From contig NZ_KI911783.1 in assembly GCF_000515415.1 (NCBI RefSeq), forward strand, positions 474,501 to 538,500: 64,000 bases of DNA, in the 5' to 3' direction. This stretch comes from Bradyrhizobium sp. WSM1417 (lineage in GTDB: Bacteria; Pseudomonadota; Alphaproteobacteria; Rhizobiales; Xanthobacteraceae). The position numbers were made by a program, and so were the translations under genes. The notes beneath the pieces were generated by a model, which was not told where the DNA came from, did no database searches, and saw only the letters and a list, made by a program, of their open reading frames with translations. This document shows, piece by piece, positions 49,815 to 58,966 of the stretch (position 1 is the stretch's first letter; every line of letters begins with the position of its first letter).

Positions 49815-49933
49815 GTCATCGCCCGGCTTGACCGGGCGATCCAGTACTCCGAGAGATCAATCGCATACTGAGGGGCCGCGGCGTACTGGATCGCCCGCTC
49901 CAGTGCGCAATTGCGCACAAGGCGGGCGATGAC
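49815..49933. repeat. GTCATCGCCCGGCTTGACCGGGCGATCCAGTA palindromic repeat
   Basis: The left end GTCATCGCCCG with CGGGCGATCCAGTACTCC is mirrored by GTACTGGATCGCCCGC and CGGGCGATGAC at the right. A separate dispersed-repeat family, placed in tandem 33 bases after the preceding repeat; the two together fill the gap before the acyl-CoA dehydrogenase gene. Confidence 0.82.
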
Positions 49934-49958
49934 ACCGAATGCGACGCGACGGTGCGCC

Positions 49959-51098
49959 TCAATACCCCCGCGCCCTTGCCAGTTGCTCGGTGTGGTAATT
50001 GGCGTCGCCGAACAACTCCTCGCACACGCGCGCGCGCTTCATGAAGAAGCCGATGTCGAACTGGTCGGTCATGCCCATGCCGCCATGCATCTGCACGCTT
50101 TCCTGCACCGCGCGTGTGGCGGTGGTGCCGGCGCGGGCTTTCGCCACTGCGACGCTTGATGCGGCCTTGGCGACGTCCGTATCCAGCGCTTGCAGCGCCT
50201 TCATCACGGCGGCGCGGGTGATCTCGATGTCGACATAGAGCTCGGCGGCGCGGTGCTGCAGCGCCTGGAATTCGCCGATCAGCTTGCCGAACTGCTTGCG
50301 GCTCTTCAGGTACTCGACGGTGCGGTTGAACACTTCTTCGCTCAAGCCCACCATTTCGGAGGCGACCGCGCCGCGCCCGATATCGAGCACGCCGTCGAGC
50401 AGCCCGCCACCCTGGTCGACTTCGCCGAGCACGCTGTCGGCATCAACCTCGACATTGGCAAGCTCGAGCCGCGCCGCATTGTGCGCGTCGACCATGATGG
50501 TGCGCTCGATCGCAACGCCCTTGGCCTTCGGGTTGACCAGGAACAGCGTCAGCCCCTCGCGCTCGCCGGCCGAGCCGGCGGTGCGCGCAGCGACGATGAG
50601 GAGATCGGCGACGTGACCGTCGACCACCAGCGCCTTGGCGCCAGAGAGCCTAAAACCGTTGCCGGCGCGCACGGCCTGGAGGCTGGTCTGAAGCGGGCGG
50701 TGTTTTGCGCCCTCGTCGATCGCGAGCGTCGCGAGCAGCGAGCCGTTGGAGATCTTCGGCAGATACTCCGATTTCTGCGCGGCATTGCCGCCACGGTTCA
50801 GCGCAGAGGCCGCGACCACGCTGGTGGCGAGGAAGGGCGACGGCATCAGCGTGCGGCCGATCTCCTCCATCACCACGCCAGCCTCGACACAGCCGAGCCC
50901 GCTGCCGCCGAACTCTTCCGGCACCAGCAAGCCGGCAAAACCCATCTCAGCGAAGGAATGCCAAAACTCCTTGGAGAAGCCGGTGGGATCTTTGCTGTCG
51001 CGCAGATGCCGCAAATGCGACACCGGCGCCTTGTCGCTGATCAGCCCGCGCGCGCTGTCGCGGAGCATCGATTGTTCTTCGGTGAGGACGAGGGCCAT
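49959..51098 (-). CDS. Acyl-CoA dehydrogenase, small-subunit type
   Basis: 379 aa from MALVLTEEQ with GGAG upstream. The ACAD fold is clear: N-terminal helical domain, GLLVPEEFGGSGLG, and the C-terminal segment VQMHGGMGMTDQFDIG. It lacks the terminal E-G-G/A-T-x-E block that carries the usual catalytic area, which is typical of the second subunit of heteromeric dehydrogenases such as PimD or the alpha2beta2 FadE pairs. It lies downstream of the large-subunit-type gene on the same strand, separated by a repeat. Confidence 0.85.
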   Translation of the reverse strand: MALVLTEEQSMLRDSARGLISDKAPVSHLRHLRDSKDPTGFSKEFWHSFAEMGFAGLLVPEEFGGSGLGCVEAGVVMEEIGRTLMPSPFLATSVVAASALNRGGNAAQKSEYLPKISNGSLLATLAIDEGAKHRPLQTSLQAVRAGNGFRLSGAKALVVDGHVADLLIVAARTAGSAGEREGLTLFLVNPKAKGVAIERTIMVDAHNAARLELANVEVDADSVLGEVDQGGGLLDGVLDIGRGAVASEMVGLSEEVFNRTVEYLKSRKQFGKLIGEFQALQHRAAELYVDIEITRAAVMKALQALDTDVAKAASSVAVAKARAGTTATRAVQESVQMHGGMGMTDQFDIGFFMKRARVCEELFGDANYHTEQLARARGY

Positions 51099-51138
51099 GA
51101 CGGGCTCCAACAAAGTGCGATTCGACTGAGTTCGGTGG

Positions 51139-51270
51139 TTGAACCTTATGGTGAGGAGGCGCCACCGGGTCCGCGCTATGCGCGGCTCCGATGATAAACT
51201 AAGCGCCGTCTCGAACCATGTAGGCGATCCTTCGAGACGCGGCCTTGCGGCCGCTCCTCAGGATGAGGAC
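51139..51270. repeat. Dispersed repeat ending in CCTTCGAGACGC...CCTCAGGATGAGGA
   Basis: GGTTGAACCTTATGGTGAGGAGGCGCC on the left and GATCCTTCGAGACGCGGCC with CTCCTCAGGATGAGGA on the right form a repeat type frequent in Bradyrhizobium intergenic regions. It lies between the two acyl-CoA dehydrogenase genes. Confidence 0.65.
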
Positions 51271-51275
51271 TTTTG

Positions 51276-52490
51276 CTAAGCTCCCGGCAGGTCGAGGATG
51301 CGCTTGGCGACGATACCGAGCATGACCTCGGTGGTGCCGCCCTCGATCGAGTTGGCCTTGGTCCGCAGCCAGGCGCGCGGACGGGCGCCCTGCTTCGACC
51401 GGTCGCTCTCCCATTCCAGTGCGTCGACGCCGCCGGCCGACATCAGGATCTCGTAACGGCGCTTGTTGAGCTCGGTGCCATAATATTTCATCGCCGACGA
51501 GAACGCCGGATGCGCCTGCCCCGCCTTGGCGAGATCGACCGCGCGCTCGGCGCAGGCTGCAAGGGCGGCTTCATCGACGTCGAAGCTGGCGATCCGGCCG
51601 CGCAGCATGGAATCGTCGAGCCGTCCCAGCGCATCGGTGCCGACGGAATCGGCCGCGATCTGGCCGAGCGGACGGCCGACGCCGCGCTCGCCCATGCCTG
51701 ATATCATCGCGCGCTCATGCTGGAGCAGATATTTGGCGACGTCCCAGCCGCGATTGACGGTGCCGACCACGTGCGATTTCGGCACGCGGACATTGTCGAA
51801 GAAGGTTTCGCAGAACGGCGAGTAGCCGGAGATCAGCAGGATCGGCTTGGTCGTCACGCCCTTCGAGGTCATGTCGAACAGGATGAAGCTGATGCCGTCA
51901 TGCTTCTTCGCGGCGGGATCGGTGCGGACGAGGCAGAAGATCCAGTCGGCGTAGTTGGCGTAGGACGTCCAGATCTTCGACCCCGTGATGAGGAAATCAT
52001 CGCCGTCGCTCTCGGCACGGGTCTGCAGAGAGGCGAGATCGGAGCCGGCGTTCGGCTCGGAATAGCCCTGGCACCAGCGGATCAGGCCAGCCGCGATCTT
52101 CGGCAGATGCTCCTTCTTCTGGGCGTCGTTGCCGTATTTCAGCAGCGCCGGCCCGAGCATCCAGATGCCAAAACTCGACAGCGGGGGACGCGCGCCCATC
52201 CTGGCCATTTCCGCGCGCAGCACCTTGTGCTCGGCAGCGCTGAGGCCACCGCCGCCGTACTCCTTCGGCCAATCGGGTACGGTCCAGCCCTTATCGCGCA
52301 TGCGCTCGAACCAGATGCGTTGCGGCTCGGACGAGAACTTTGCATTGCGTCCGCCCCAGAACACGTCGGCGTCGGACGTCGCAGGCTTGCGCATTTCCGG
52401 CGGGCAATTGGCCTCGAGCCAGGCACGTGTTTCGCTGCGGAATGTTTCGAGATCGGCGGTCTCAGTCTCGCTGGCCCTGGAGTCAGTCAT
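51276..52490 (-). CDS. Acyl-CoA dehydrogenase, large-subunit type
   Basis: 404 aa. The FAD/substrate motifs WCQGYSEPNAGSDLASLQT and GSKIWTSYANYADW, and the C-terminal IEGGTTEVMLGIVAKRILDLP, are those of full-length catalytic ACADs. With the following small-subunit-type gene it resembles PimC/PimD (pimeloyl-CoA dehydrogenase) and steroid-side-chain FadE pairs that act as heterotetramers on unusual acyl-CoAs. The physiological acyl-CoA is unknown. The gene is divergent from the carboxymuconolactone-decarboxylase-like gene. Confidence 0.88.
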   Translation of the reverse strand: MTDSRASETETADLETFRSETRAWLEANCPPEMRKPATSDADVFWGGRNAKFSSEPQRIWFERMRDKGWTVPDWPKEYGGGGLSAAEHKVLRAEMARMGARPPLSSFGIWMLGPALLKYGNDAQKKEHLPKIAAGLIRWCQGYSEPNAGSDLASLQTRAESDGDDFLITGSKIWTSYANYADWIFCLVRTDPAAKKHDGISFILFDMTSKGVTTKPILLISGYSPFCETFFDNVRVPKSHVVGTVNRGWDVAKYLLQHERAMISGMGERGVGRPLGQIAADSVGTDALGRLDDSMLRGRIASFDVDEAALAACAERAVDLAKAGQAHPAFSSAMKYYGTELNKRRYEILMSAGGVDALEWESDRSKQGARPRAWLRTKANSIEGGTTEVMLGIVAKRILDLPGA

Positions 52491-52627
52491 TGGTCGTTTC
52501 CATCAATCTAAATCGGCTTGTTGCCCGCGACTCTGGGCCAAGCTCCCGCGGAATTCAACCACTTCCGTGTCACGCATCCGCTATAGTCGCTGCGACGGCG
52601 AAGCTTGAAAACAAAGAGGAAACAACA

Positions 52628-53173
52628 ATGCGCCTGAAACTTCTTTCGCCTGGCGAAATGAACGAGAGCCAGCGGCAGACCTATGACGAGTCGATTGCCG
52701 GCAAGCGCGGCAAGCCGCCGGCGCCGATGATGGCCTGGCTCAACAGCCCCGACATGGCCCGTCACGCCACGCGGCTCGGCGAGGTCCTGCGCTACGACAC
52801 GATTTTTCCCGCCAAGCTCTCGGAGATCGCGATCCTGGTGACGGCGCGGCACTGGACCGCGCATTACGAATGGTACGCGCACAAGCGGCTGGCGCTTGCC
52901 GGCGGCATGGATCCTGACATCGTCGATGCCATCCGCGACCGCCGCACGCCCGTCTTCGACGATCCCAGGGCTAAGATGATCTACGACGTCGCGAAGTCGC
53001 TGCATGAGGGCCACGGCGTCGAGAAGGGCCTCTATGACGAGGCGGTGAAGCTGCTCGGCGAGCGCGGCGTGGTCGAGGTGATTGGTCTCTGCGGCTATTA
53101 CACGCTGGTGTCGATGACGCTGAACACGTTTGAGTTCGAGCTGCCGGAGGGCGAGGTGCGGGAGCTCTCATAG
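52628..53173 (+). CDS. Carboxymuconolactone decarboxylase-family protein
   Basis: 181 aa from MRLKLLSPG, with AGAGGA seven bases before the ATG; the frame is open upstream only through the divergent gene. The CMD fold is seen in SEIAILVTARHWTAHYEWYAHKRLA and YDEAVKLLGERGVVEVIGLCGYYTLVSM. The C-x-x-C pair of AhpD peroxidases is missing, so a peroxidase role is unlikely. Related proteins of this length often sit with acyl-CoA or aromatic catabolism genes. The substrate is unknown. Confidence 0.85.
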   Translation: MRLKLLSPGEMNESQRQTYDESIAGKRGKPPAPMMAWLNSPDMARHATRLGEVLRYDTIFPAKLSEIAILVTARHWTAHYEWYAHKRLALAGGMDPDIVDAIRDRRTPVFDDPRAKMIYDVAKSLHEGHGVEKGLYDEAVKLLGERGVVEVIGLCGYYTLVSMTLNTFEFELPEGEVRELS

Positions 53174-53264
53174 TTTCACGTAAGGAAACGATGGGTTTCG
53201 GGATAGGTCGGTAGCACTGTTCCGGGCCCGGGCTTATGTGGAGTCCATCAACGGAGCAGCCGCC

Positions 53265-53759
53265 ATGTCGCAGAACCAAGCCGTCGCCGCCGGCACCAGG
53301 ATCGGCCACGTCCACCTCAAAGTCGCCGATCTCGACCGCGCGCTCGGCTTCTATTGCGGCGTGCTCGGTTTCGAGCTGATGCAGCGCATGGGCTCCGGCG
53401 CGGCCTTCATCTCGGCCGGCGGCTATCATCACCACATCGGGCTCAACACCTGGGAGAGCAAGGGCGGCTCGCCGCCACCGCTGGGCACGACCGGGCTCTA
53501 TCACACCGCGATCCTCTATCCGACGCGGCCCGCGCTGGCGGATGCGCTGCACCGCGTGCTCTCGGCCGGCATTGCGCTCGACGGCGCCAGCGACCATGGC
53601 GTGTCCGAAGCACTGTATTTGCGCGATCCGGACCAGAACGGCGTGGAGCTGTACTGGGACAAGCCGCGGGAGCAATGGCCGTTCGGGCCGGATGGCAAGC
53701 TTTCGATGTTCACGAAGCGGCTGGATGTGGATGCACTGTTGAAGCAGCGCGAGGCGTGA
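53265..53759 (+). CDS. VOC-family (glyoxalase/extradiol dioxygenase-like) protein
   Basis: 164 aa from MSQNQAVAAG with GGAG upstream; a GTG nine codons earlier is an alternative. Two beta-alpha-beta-beta-beta units are visible: IGHVHLKVADLDRALGFYCGVLG with the first metal His, and GLYHTAILYPTRPAL with the second, ending in DPDQNGVELYWDKP with the metal Glu. It resembles CatE-like or glyoxalase-like proteins, but the reaction cannot be told from the sequence. It follows the CMD-family gene by about 90 bases. Confidence 0.87.
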   Translation: MSQNQAVAAGTRIGHVHLKVADLDRALGFYCGVLGFELMQRMGSGAAFISAGGYHHHIGLNTWESKGGSPPPLGTTGLYHTAILYPTRPALADALHRVLSAGIALDGASDHGVSEALYLRDPDQNGVELYWDKPREQWPFGPDGKLSMFTKRLDVDALLKQREA

Positions 53760-53776
53760 ACTCCGCTGCCGCCCCT

Positions 53777-53863
53777 CGTCATTGCGAGCGCAGCGAAGCA
53801 ATCCAGACTGTCTCTGCGGAGGCAGCCTGGATTGCTTTGTCGCAAGAGCTCCTCGCAATGACG
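53777..53863. repeat. CGTCATTGCGAGCGCAGCG palindromic repeat, copy 3
   Basis: CGTCATTGCGAGCGCAG at the left and CTCCTCGCAATGACG at the right, with GAAGCAATCCAGAC / CCTGGATTGC inside. It lies between two convergent genes like copy 1. Confidence 0.85.
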
Positions 53864-53885
53864 GAGCTTGTTGAAGCGCCGTCGC

Positions 53886-55118
53886 TCACGACTGGGATTT
53901 TCGTCCCCGCACCATGATCAACGCCGCCGCCGCCAGCTCCAGCGCAATACACAGATAGAACGGCAGCTCATAGCCACCGGAGACATCGCGCAGAAAACCG
54001 ACCACGCCGGGGCCGAACGCATACGTCACCTGGTTGATCGCGGTGTTGAGGCTGATCAGCACGCCGAACGAGGCCGAATCGAATTCCTGCTGCACGATCA
54101 GCGACGGCAGCGTGATGAGATTGCCGACCGAGAAGCCGAACAATGCGCAGGCCGCGATCAGCACGTAATCATTGTGCAAATTGATGACGACACACAGCGC
54201 CACGGCCTGGCTCAGGAACGACAGCGCCGAGGCGAGCCGCTGGTTGAGGCGGTCGATCACCAGCGAGAACAGCACCCGGCCGATCACCGCCATCGCGGTC
54301 AGCACCGCAACCGCGACGGCCGCGCGCTCGCGCCCGATCACGGGGTCGAGGAACGAGATCAGGTGGACGATGAAACCGACCTGCGCGAACAGCACCAAAG
54401 CAAAGGCAATGGTCACGGTGAGGAAGCCGACATCGCGCAAGGCCTGGCTGCGGATCTGCGCCGAGGATTGCGGCTTCGCTCGCGTCGCTGCGCGCCGGCC
54501 ATGGAGATCGGGCGGGCGGCCGACGACAATCAGGATCACCGGCAGGAGCAGCGCCAGCATGGCACCGGCGACGGTAAACATCGCGCTGGCGAAGCCGACA
54601 TGGCCGATCAGGGTCACCAGCAGCGGCACCCCGACGATGCCGCCGAAGCTTGCGCCATTCAGCGCGAGACTGATGGCCATGCCGCGCTTGTGGTCGAACC
54701 ACAGGCTGATCGTGTTGGTGATCATGGCGAGGCTGGTGCCGGCCCAGCCGAAGGCGAGCACGGCGTTCGCGAGATAAAGTTGCCACGGCTCGCGCACCGC
54801 GCCGATCGCGACCGCCGCAGCCGACATCGCCAGCGTGCCTGCGATCAGGCCGAGGCGCGGGCCGTATTTGTTGACGGCTTCGCCGACGAAGACGACGAGC
54901 AGCGCGCCGAACAGATAGAAGAACGTCGTGCCCGAGGATATCAGCGAGGCCGACCAGCCGTGCGCGCGCTGGAGTTCGGCGACATAGACGCTCTGGCCGT
55001 AGAAGCCGAGCCCCCAGCCGAAGGTCGCGAGCAGGAAGCAGACCGCAACGATGCGCCAGCCTTCGTAGCGGAGGGAGGATTCGTCGATGGATGCGTCGTG
55101 CCGGGGATTGTCGAGCAT
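53886..55118 (-). CDS. MFS transporter (monocarboxylate/oxalate-formate type)
   Basis: 410 aa from MLDNPRHDAS with GAAGGA upstream. There are twelve predicted membrane helices; GEAVNKYGPRLGLIAG is the loop 2-3 motif and GPRLG its core. A central cytoplasmic loop (about residues 190-215, Arg-rich) divides two six-helix halves. The layout is like the MFS_1 carriers for organic anions in Bradyrhizobium. The substrate is unknown. Confidence 0.85.
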   Translation of the reverse strand: MLDNPRHDASIDESSLRYEGWRIVAVCFLLATFGWGLGFYGQSVYVAELQRAHGWSASLISSGTTFFYLFGALLVVFVGEAVNKYGPRLGLIAGTLAMSAAAVAIGAVREPWQLYLANAVLAFGWAGTSLAMITNTISLWFDHKRGMAISLALNGASFGGIVGVPLLVTLIGHVGFASAMFTVAGAMLALLLPVILIVVGRPPDLHGRRAATRAKPQSSAQIRSQALRDVGFLTVTIAFALVLFAQVGFIVHLISFLDPVIGRERAAVAVAVLTAMAVIGRVLFSLVIDRLNQRLASALSFLSQAVALCVVINLHNDYVLIAACALFGFSVGNLITLPSLIVQQEFDSASFGVLISLNTAINQVTYAFGPGVVGFLRDVSGGYELPFYLCIALELAAAALIMVRGRKSQS

Positions 55119-55259
55119 TTGCGCTTGTCCTTCGTTTCCCCCGCGAGCGCCTTGCTTCACGCTCGCCTGTTCATGACGAGCATCATGTAACAACCCAAGC
55201 CCCGGAAATCACTTCGACCTGGATCGAACTATCAACGCTGCTGACAGCCTCCCGCCAAT

Positions 55260-56513
55260 TCAGATCGCATCCGGGAACTCGCCCATCGCCGCGTCCAGCC
55301 GCGCCTTGCGGCGGCGGGCAAAGGACGCCAGCGAGAGCACGGCGAGGCCGAGTGCTACCGGTGGGAACACCACCATGTTCACTGCGGACCAGCCGTAACT
55401 GGCGAGCAATTGGCCGGACGAGAACGAGCCGATCGCCATCATGCCGAACACCAGGAAATCGTTGAAGGCCTGCACCTTGTTGCGCTCCTGCGGCCGGTGC
55501 GTCTCCAGCACCAGCGCGGAAGCGCCGATGAAGGAGAAATTCCAGCCGATGCCGAGGACGATCAGCGTGGCCCAGAAATGCATCGCGGTGATGCCGGACA
55601 GCCCGATGCCGGCCGCGCCGGCCTCCAGCAGCAGGCCGGCGGCAACAACCTTGCGCGCGCCGAAGCGGGCGATCAGCGCGCCCGTGAAGAAGCTCGGCCC
55701 GTACATGGCGACGATGTGCCATTGAATGCCGAAATTGGAATCGGAAACGCTCAAGCCGCACAGCTTCATGGCGAGCGGCGCCGATGTCATCACCAGATTC
55801 ATCATGGGGTAGGAGATGACGCCGCACAGCGCCGCCGCGATGAAGCGCGGCTGGGTCACGATCTCGAGCAGCGGCCGCCCGCCGTGAAGATCGGCCGGTG
55901 CCGGCTTCGGCATGTCGACACCTGCGACGATACCCATCGCGATGAGCGCGACGGCCGCCTGGACCAGGAAGCTGAAGGCGAACAGATAAGGCTGCCAGAC
56001 ATCCATGGTCCATTGCACGAGCTGCGGACCGAGCACGCCGGCGAACACGCCGCCCGCCATCACCCAGGACACCGCCTTGGGCCGATAGGCCGCACTGGCG
56101 CCGTCGGCGGCAGCGAAGCGATAAGACTGCGCCACCGCGCCGTAGAGGCCGCCGAGAAAAGTCGCCAGACAGAACAATGGAAACGAAGCGTGCAGGATCG
56201 CGAACGAGCCGAGCAGACCGGTCAGCGCGCCCAGACCTGTGCCGACGATGAAAGCCATTCGGCGGCCGAAGCGGCGCGAGATCGCGCCGGTCGGCAGCGT
56301 GCCGGCGGCGAGGCCGAGCACATACATCGAGATCGGCACGGTCGCGAACGAAACGTCGGGCGCGAGCGTCGCGCCGACGATTGCGCCGGTGGCGAAGATC
56401 ACCGCCGAGTTGGCGCCGGTCAGCGCCTGCGCGGCGGCTAGGCGCACCACATTGGCGCGCACGCGGGCGTCGGCGGCGATCTCATTGGCTGCAGTCACAT
56501 CCAGCATCGGCAT
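55260..56513 (-). CDS. MFS transporter
   Basis: 417 aa (an ATG two codons later, at 56507, has better ribosome-site spacing). Twelve membrane segments; GAISRRFGRRMAFIVG is the conserved loop 2-3 motif with RRFGRR. It differs clearly from the preceding MFS protein, so this is not a recent duplication. It is divergent from the peptidase gene. No substrate can be named. Confidence 0.85.
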   Translation of the reverse strand: MPMLDVTAANEIAADARVRANVVRLAAAQALTGANSAVIFATGAIVGATLAPDVSFATVPISMYVLGLAAGTLPTGAISRRFGRRMAFIVGTGLGALTGLLGSFAILHASFPLFCLATFLGGLYGAVAQSYRFAAADGASAAYRPKAVSWVMAGGVFAGVLGPQLVQWTMDVWQPYLFAFSFLVQAAVALIAMGIVAGVDMPKPAPADLHGGRPLLEIVTQPRFIAAALCGVISYPMMNLVMTSAPLAMKLCGLSVSDSNFGIQWHIVAMYGPSFFTGALIARFGARKVVAAGLLLEAGAAGIGLSGITAMHFWATLIVLGIGWNFSFIGASALVLETHRPQERNKVQAFNDFLVFGMMAIGSFSSGQLLASYGWSAVNMVVFPPVALGLAVLSLASFARRRKARLDAAMGEFPDAI

Positions 56514-56715
56514 TTCCGCCCCAACGGGCTTTCGAGGGGCTTTTAAAGGCTCGCTTGATTCCCGGCACTATGCCGGGGCGCGGGAGGCCGGGCAACCGGC
56601 GCAAACGGGCGCAGGCCATGTCTCTGACGCAATCGGACCGATCATAATGGGCCGCGCACTTGACGGTTTGCGTTCGATCAAATCCTATCCGCCGCAATCT
56701 TCCGGAGTTTCGTTC

Positions 56716-58785
56716 ATGTCCGTCGACGACAGGCCTACGCTCAGCGCTCCCGACGACGATCCCTGGCTCTGGCTGGAGGAGATCGAAGGCAAGCAGGCGC
56801 TCGATTTCGTGGAGCGGCAGAACAGCCTGACGCTCGACGCCTTCGGCGGAGCGGCCTTCGCGCGCGACCGCGATATCCTCGCGGCGATCTACGATCGTCC
56901 CGACAACATTCCCTATGTCAGCCGGCGCGGCGACGAACTCCACAATCTCTGGAAGGACGCCACCAACCCGCGCGGCCTGTGGCGAAAGACTTCGCTCGCC
57001 GAGTTTCGCAAACCGCATCCCACGTGGGAGATCATGCTGGATGTCGACCAGCTCGCCGCGCGCGAAGGCGAGAACTGGCTGGTGAGCGGCATCACCACAC
57101 AGAAGGGAAGCTCGCGGGCCATTTTGGGCCTGTCGCGCGGGGGCAGCGACGCCGTCACCTTGCGGGAATTCGACCTCGACACCAAGAGTTTCGTTGCCGA
57201 CGGGTTTGCGCTGTCGGAAGCCAAGGGCGGCGTCGATTGGCTCGATGCCGACACGCTTCTGCTGTCGAGCGCCCATGGCGAAGGCATGGCGACTGCTTCC
57301 GGATATTCGCGGACGGTTCGCCTGTGGCGGCGCGGCCAGCCTGTCGATCAGGCGCAAATAATCATCGAGACGACGGCGGATCATATGGCGATCTCCGGCA
57401 TCGTCGACGACACCGCGGCGGCCCCGCGCAGCTGGATCGTCGACCAGATCGATTTCTTCAATCATGCGCTCTGGCTGCGCGACGCAGACGGCACGACGAC
57501 GAAGCTCGATCTGCCGACCGGCATCTGGTTGCAGGCGCATGGCGACTGGTTCGCGATGAAGCTGCGCGAAGCCTGGTCGATCGAGGGCAAAACCTATGCC
57601 GCCGATACCGTGCTCGGCATGTCGCTCTCGGCCTTCCTCGCCGGCAGCCGCGATTTCGCGGTGCTGTTCGAGCCGGAATCTCGCCGCGCCCTGCAAGGTC
57701 TGTTCTGGGCCGGAGGCAGGCTGGTGCTGTCGATCCTTGACGAGCTCCAGCCGCAATTCGAGATCTGCACGCCGTCCGTCACGAGCTGGAGCCGCGAGAC
57801 GCTCGGCGGCCTGCCGCAGATCGGCGTCGTCGACATCTGGCCGCTGGATCGCCATCCCTCCGAGAGCAATGGCGACCTGCTTGCCAATGTGCAGGATCCG
57901 TTGACGCCGCCGTCGCTGCTGCTGATGGAGCGCGGCGTCGCGAGCCCGATTGTGCTGAAGCAGGCGCCGAAAACATTCAACGCCGACGGTCTCGTGGTGA
58001 CCCAGCACGAGGCGATCTCGATCGACGGCGAACGCATCCCTTATGTGCAGACCGGCCCCGCCGGCGAGACCGGCGACGCACCGGTCTATATGAGCGCCTA
58101 TGGCGGCTTCGCCCATTCGGTGAAGCCGTATTACAACCCGTCCCTCGGCAAGCTGTGGCTGGAGCGTGGCGGCACCACGGTGCAGGCGAATTTGCGCGGC
58201 GGCGGCGAATTCGGCACGGGCTGGCACGATGCCGGCCGACTCGCCGGCAAGAAACTGTCGCACGACGATTTCGCGGCCGTTGCCGCCGATCTCGTCCGCC
58301 GCGGCGTGACAACGGCAAAGCGCATTGCCGCACAGGGAGGATCGAACGGCGGCATCCTCATCACCAACATGCTGGTGCGATACCCCGAACGTTTCGGCGC
58401 GCTGTTCTGCACCATCCCGCTGATCGACATGCGTCGCTACACGAAGCTGCTCGCCGGCGCGAGCTGGATCGCGGAGTACGGCGATCCCGACAAGCCGGAG
58501 GAGTGGGACTGGCTGAAGACCTACTCCGCCTATCACAACGTCAAAGCCGGCCAGCCCTATCCGCCGATCCTGATCGCCACCACGCGGCGCGACGACCGTG
58601 TCCATCCCGGCCATGCGCGCAAGATGGCCGCAAAGCTGCAGGCCATGGGCTACGAAGCCTGGTTCTACGAGCCTGAAGCCGGTGGCCACGGCTACGGCAA
58701 GGACAACAAGGAGCGTGCGGGGTTCGAGGTGATTGGTTTTCGGTTTTTGAAAGAGAAGATCGGGTGGCGAGACGGGGAAGCGTGA
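56716..58785 (+). CDS. Prolyl oligopeptidase-family serine peptidase (S9)
   Basis: 689 aa from MSVDDRPTLS with GGAG nine bases upstream; the frame is open far upstream but overlaps the divergent MFS gene. The beta-propeller half (about 15-440) begins DPWLWLEEIEGKQALDFVE, typical of POP. The alpha/beta-hydrolase half has the nucleophile S543 in GGSNGG, an Asp in RRDDRVHP (626-627) and H658 in AGGHGYGK. No signal peptide, so it is cytoplasmic or leaderless. It should cleave short Pro-containing peptides. Confidence 0.9.
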   Translation: MSVDDRPTLSAPDDDPWLWLEEIEGKQALDFVERQNSLTLDAFGGAAFARDRDILAAIYDRPDNIPYVSRRGDELHNLWKDATNPRGLWRKTSLAEFRKPHPTWEIMLDVDQLAAREGENWLVSGITTQKGSSRAILGLSRGGSDAVTLREFDLDTKSFVADGFALSEAKGGVDWLDADTLLLSSAHGEGMATASGYSRTVRLWRRGQPVDQAQIIIETTADHMAISGIVDDTAAAPRSWIVDQIDFFNHALWLRDADGTTTKLDLPTGIWLQAHGDWFAMKLREAWSIEGKTYAADTVLGMSLSAFLAGSRDFAVLFEPESRRALQGLFWAGGRLVLSILDELQPQFEICTPSVTSWSRETLGGLPQIGVVDIWPLDRHPSESNGDLLANVQDPLTPPSLLLMERGVASPIVLKQAPKTFNADGLVVTQHEAISIDGERIPYVQTGPAGETGDAPVYMSAYGGFAHSVKPYYNPSLGKLWLERGGTTVQANLRGGGEFGTGWHDAGRLAGKKLSHDDFAAVAADLVRRGVTTAKRIAAQGGSNGGILITNMLVRYPERFGALFCTIPLIDMRRYTKLLAGASWIAEYGDPDKPEEWDWLKTYSAYHNVKAGQPYPPILIATTRRDDRVHPGHARKMAAKLQAMGYEAWFYEPEAGGHGYGKDNKERAGFEVIGFRFLKEKIGWRDGEA

Positions 58786-58821
58786 CGTTAATTTGATCGC
58801 TGCACGCCGAGGGCGCCGCTT

Positions 58822-58953
58822 ACCTCTCCCGCTTGCGGGAGAGGTCGACGCGCTCGAAGAGCGCGGCGGGTGAGGGTTGTCTCCTCTGGGGGACATCCCG
58901 TTGCGGAGACACCCTCTCCCCAACCCTCCCCCGCAAGCGGGGGAGGGAGCGCA
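58822..58953. repeat. CCTCTCCCGC palindromic repeat between convergent genes
   Basis: Left arm CCTCTCCCGCTTGCGGGAGAGG, right arm CCCTCCCCCGCAAGCGGGGGAGGG, with the middle TGTCTCCTCTGGGGGACATCCCGTTGCGGAGACACCC. It lies between the 3' ends of the peptidase gene and the methyltransferase-like gene. Confidence 0.85.
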
Positions 58954-58966
58954 CCGCCGTTGTGGC

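Noticed and set aside
9185..58953. Possible CRISPR-like character of the repeated sequences
   Set aside because: Copies are dispersed singly between different genes, with no regular spacers, leader or cas genes.
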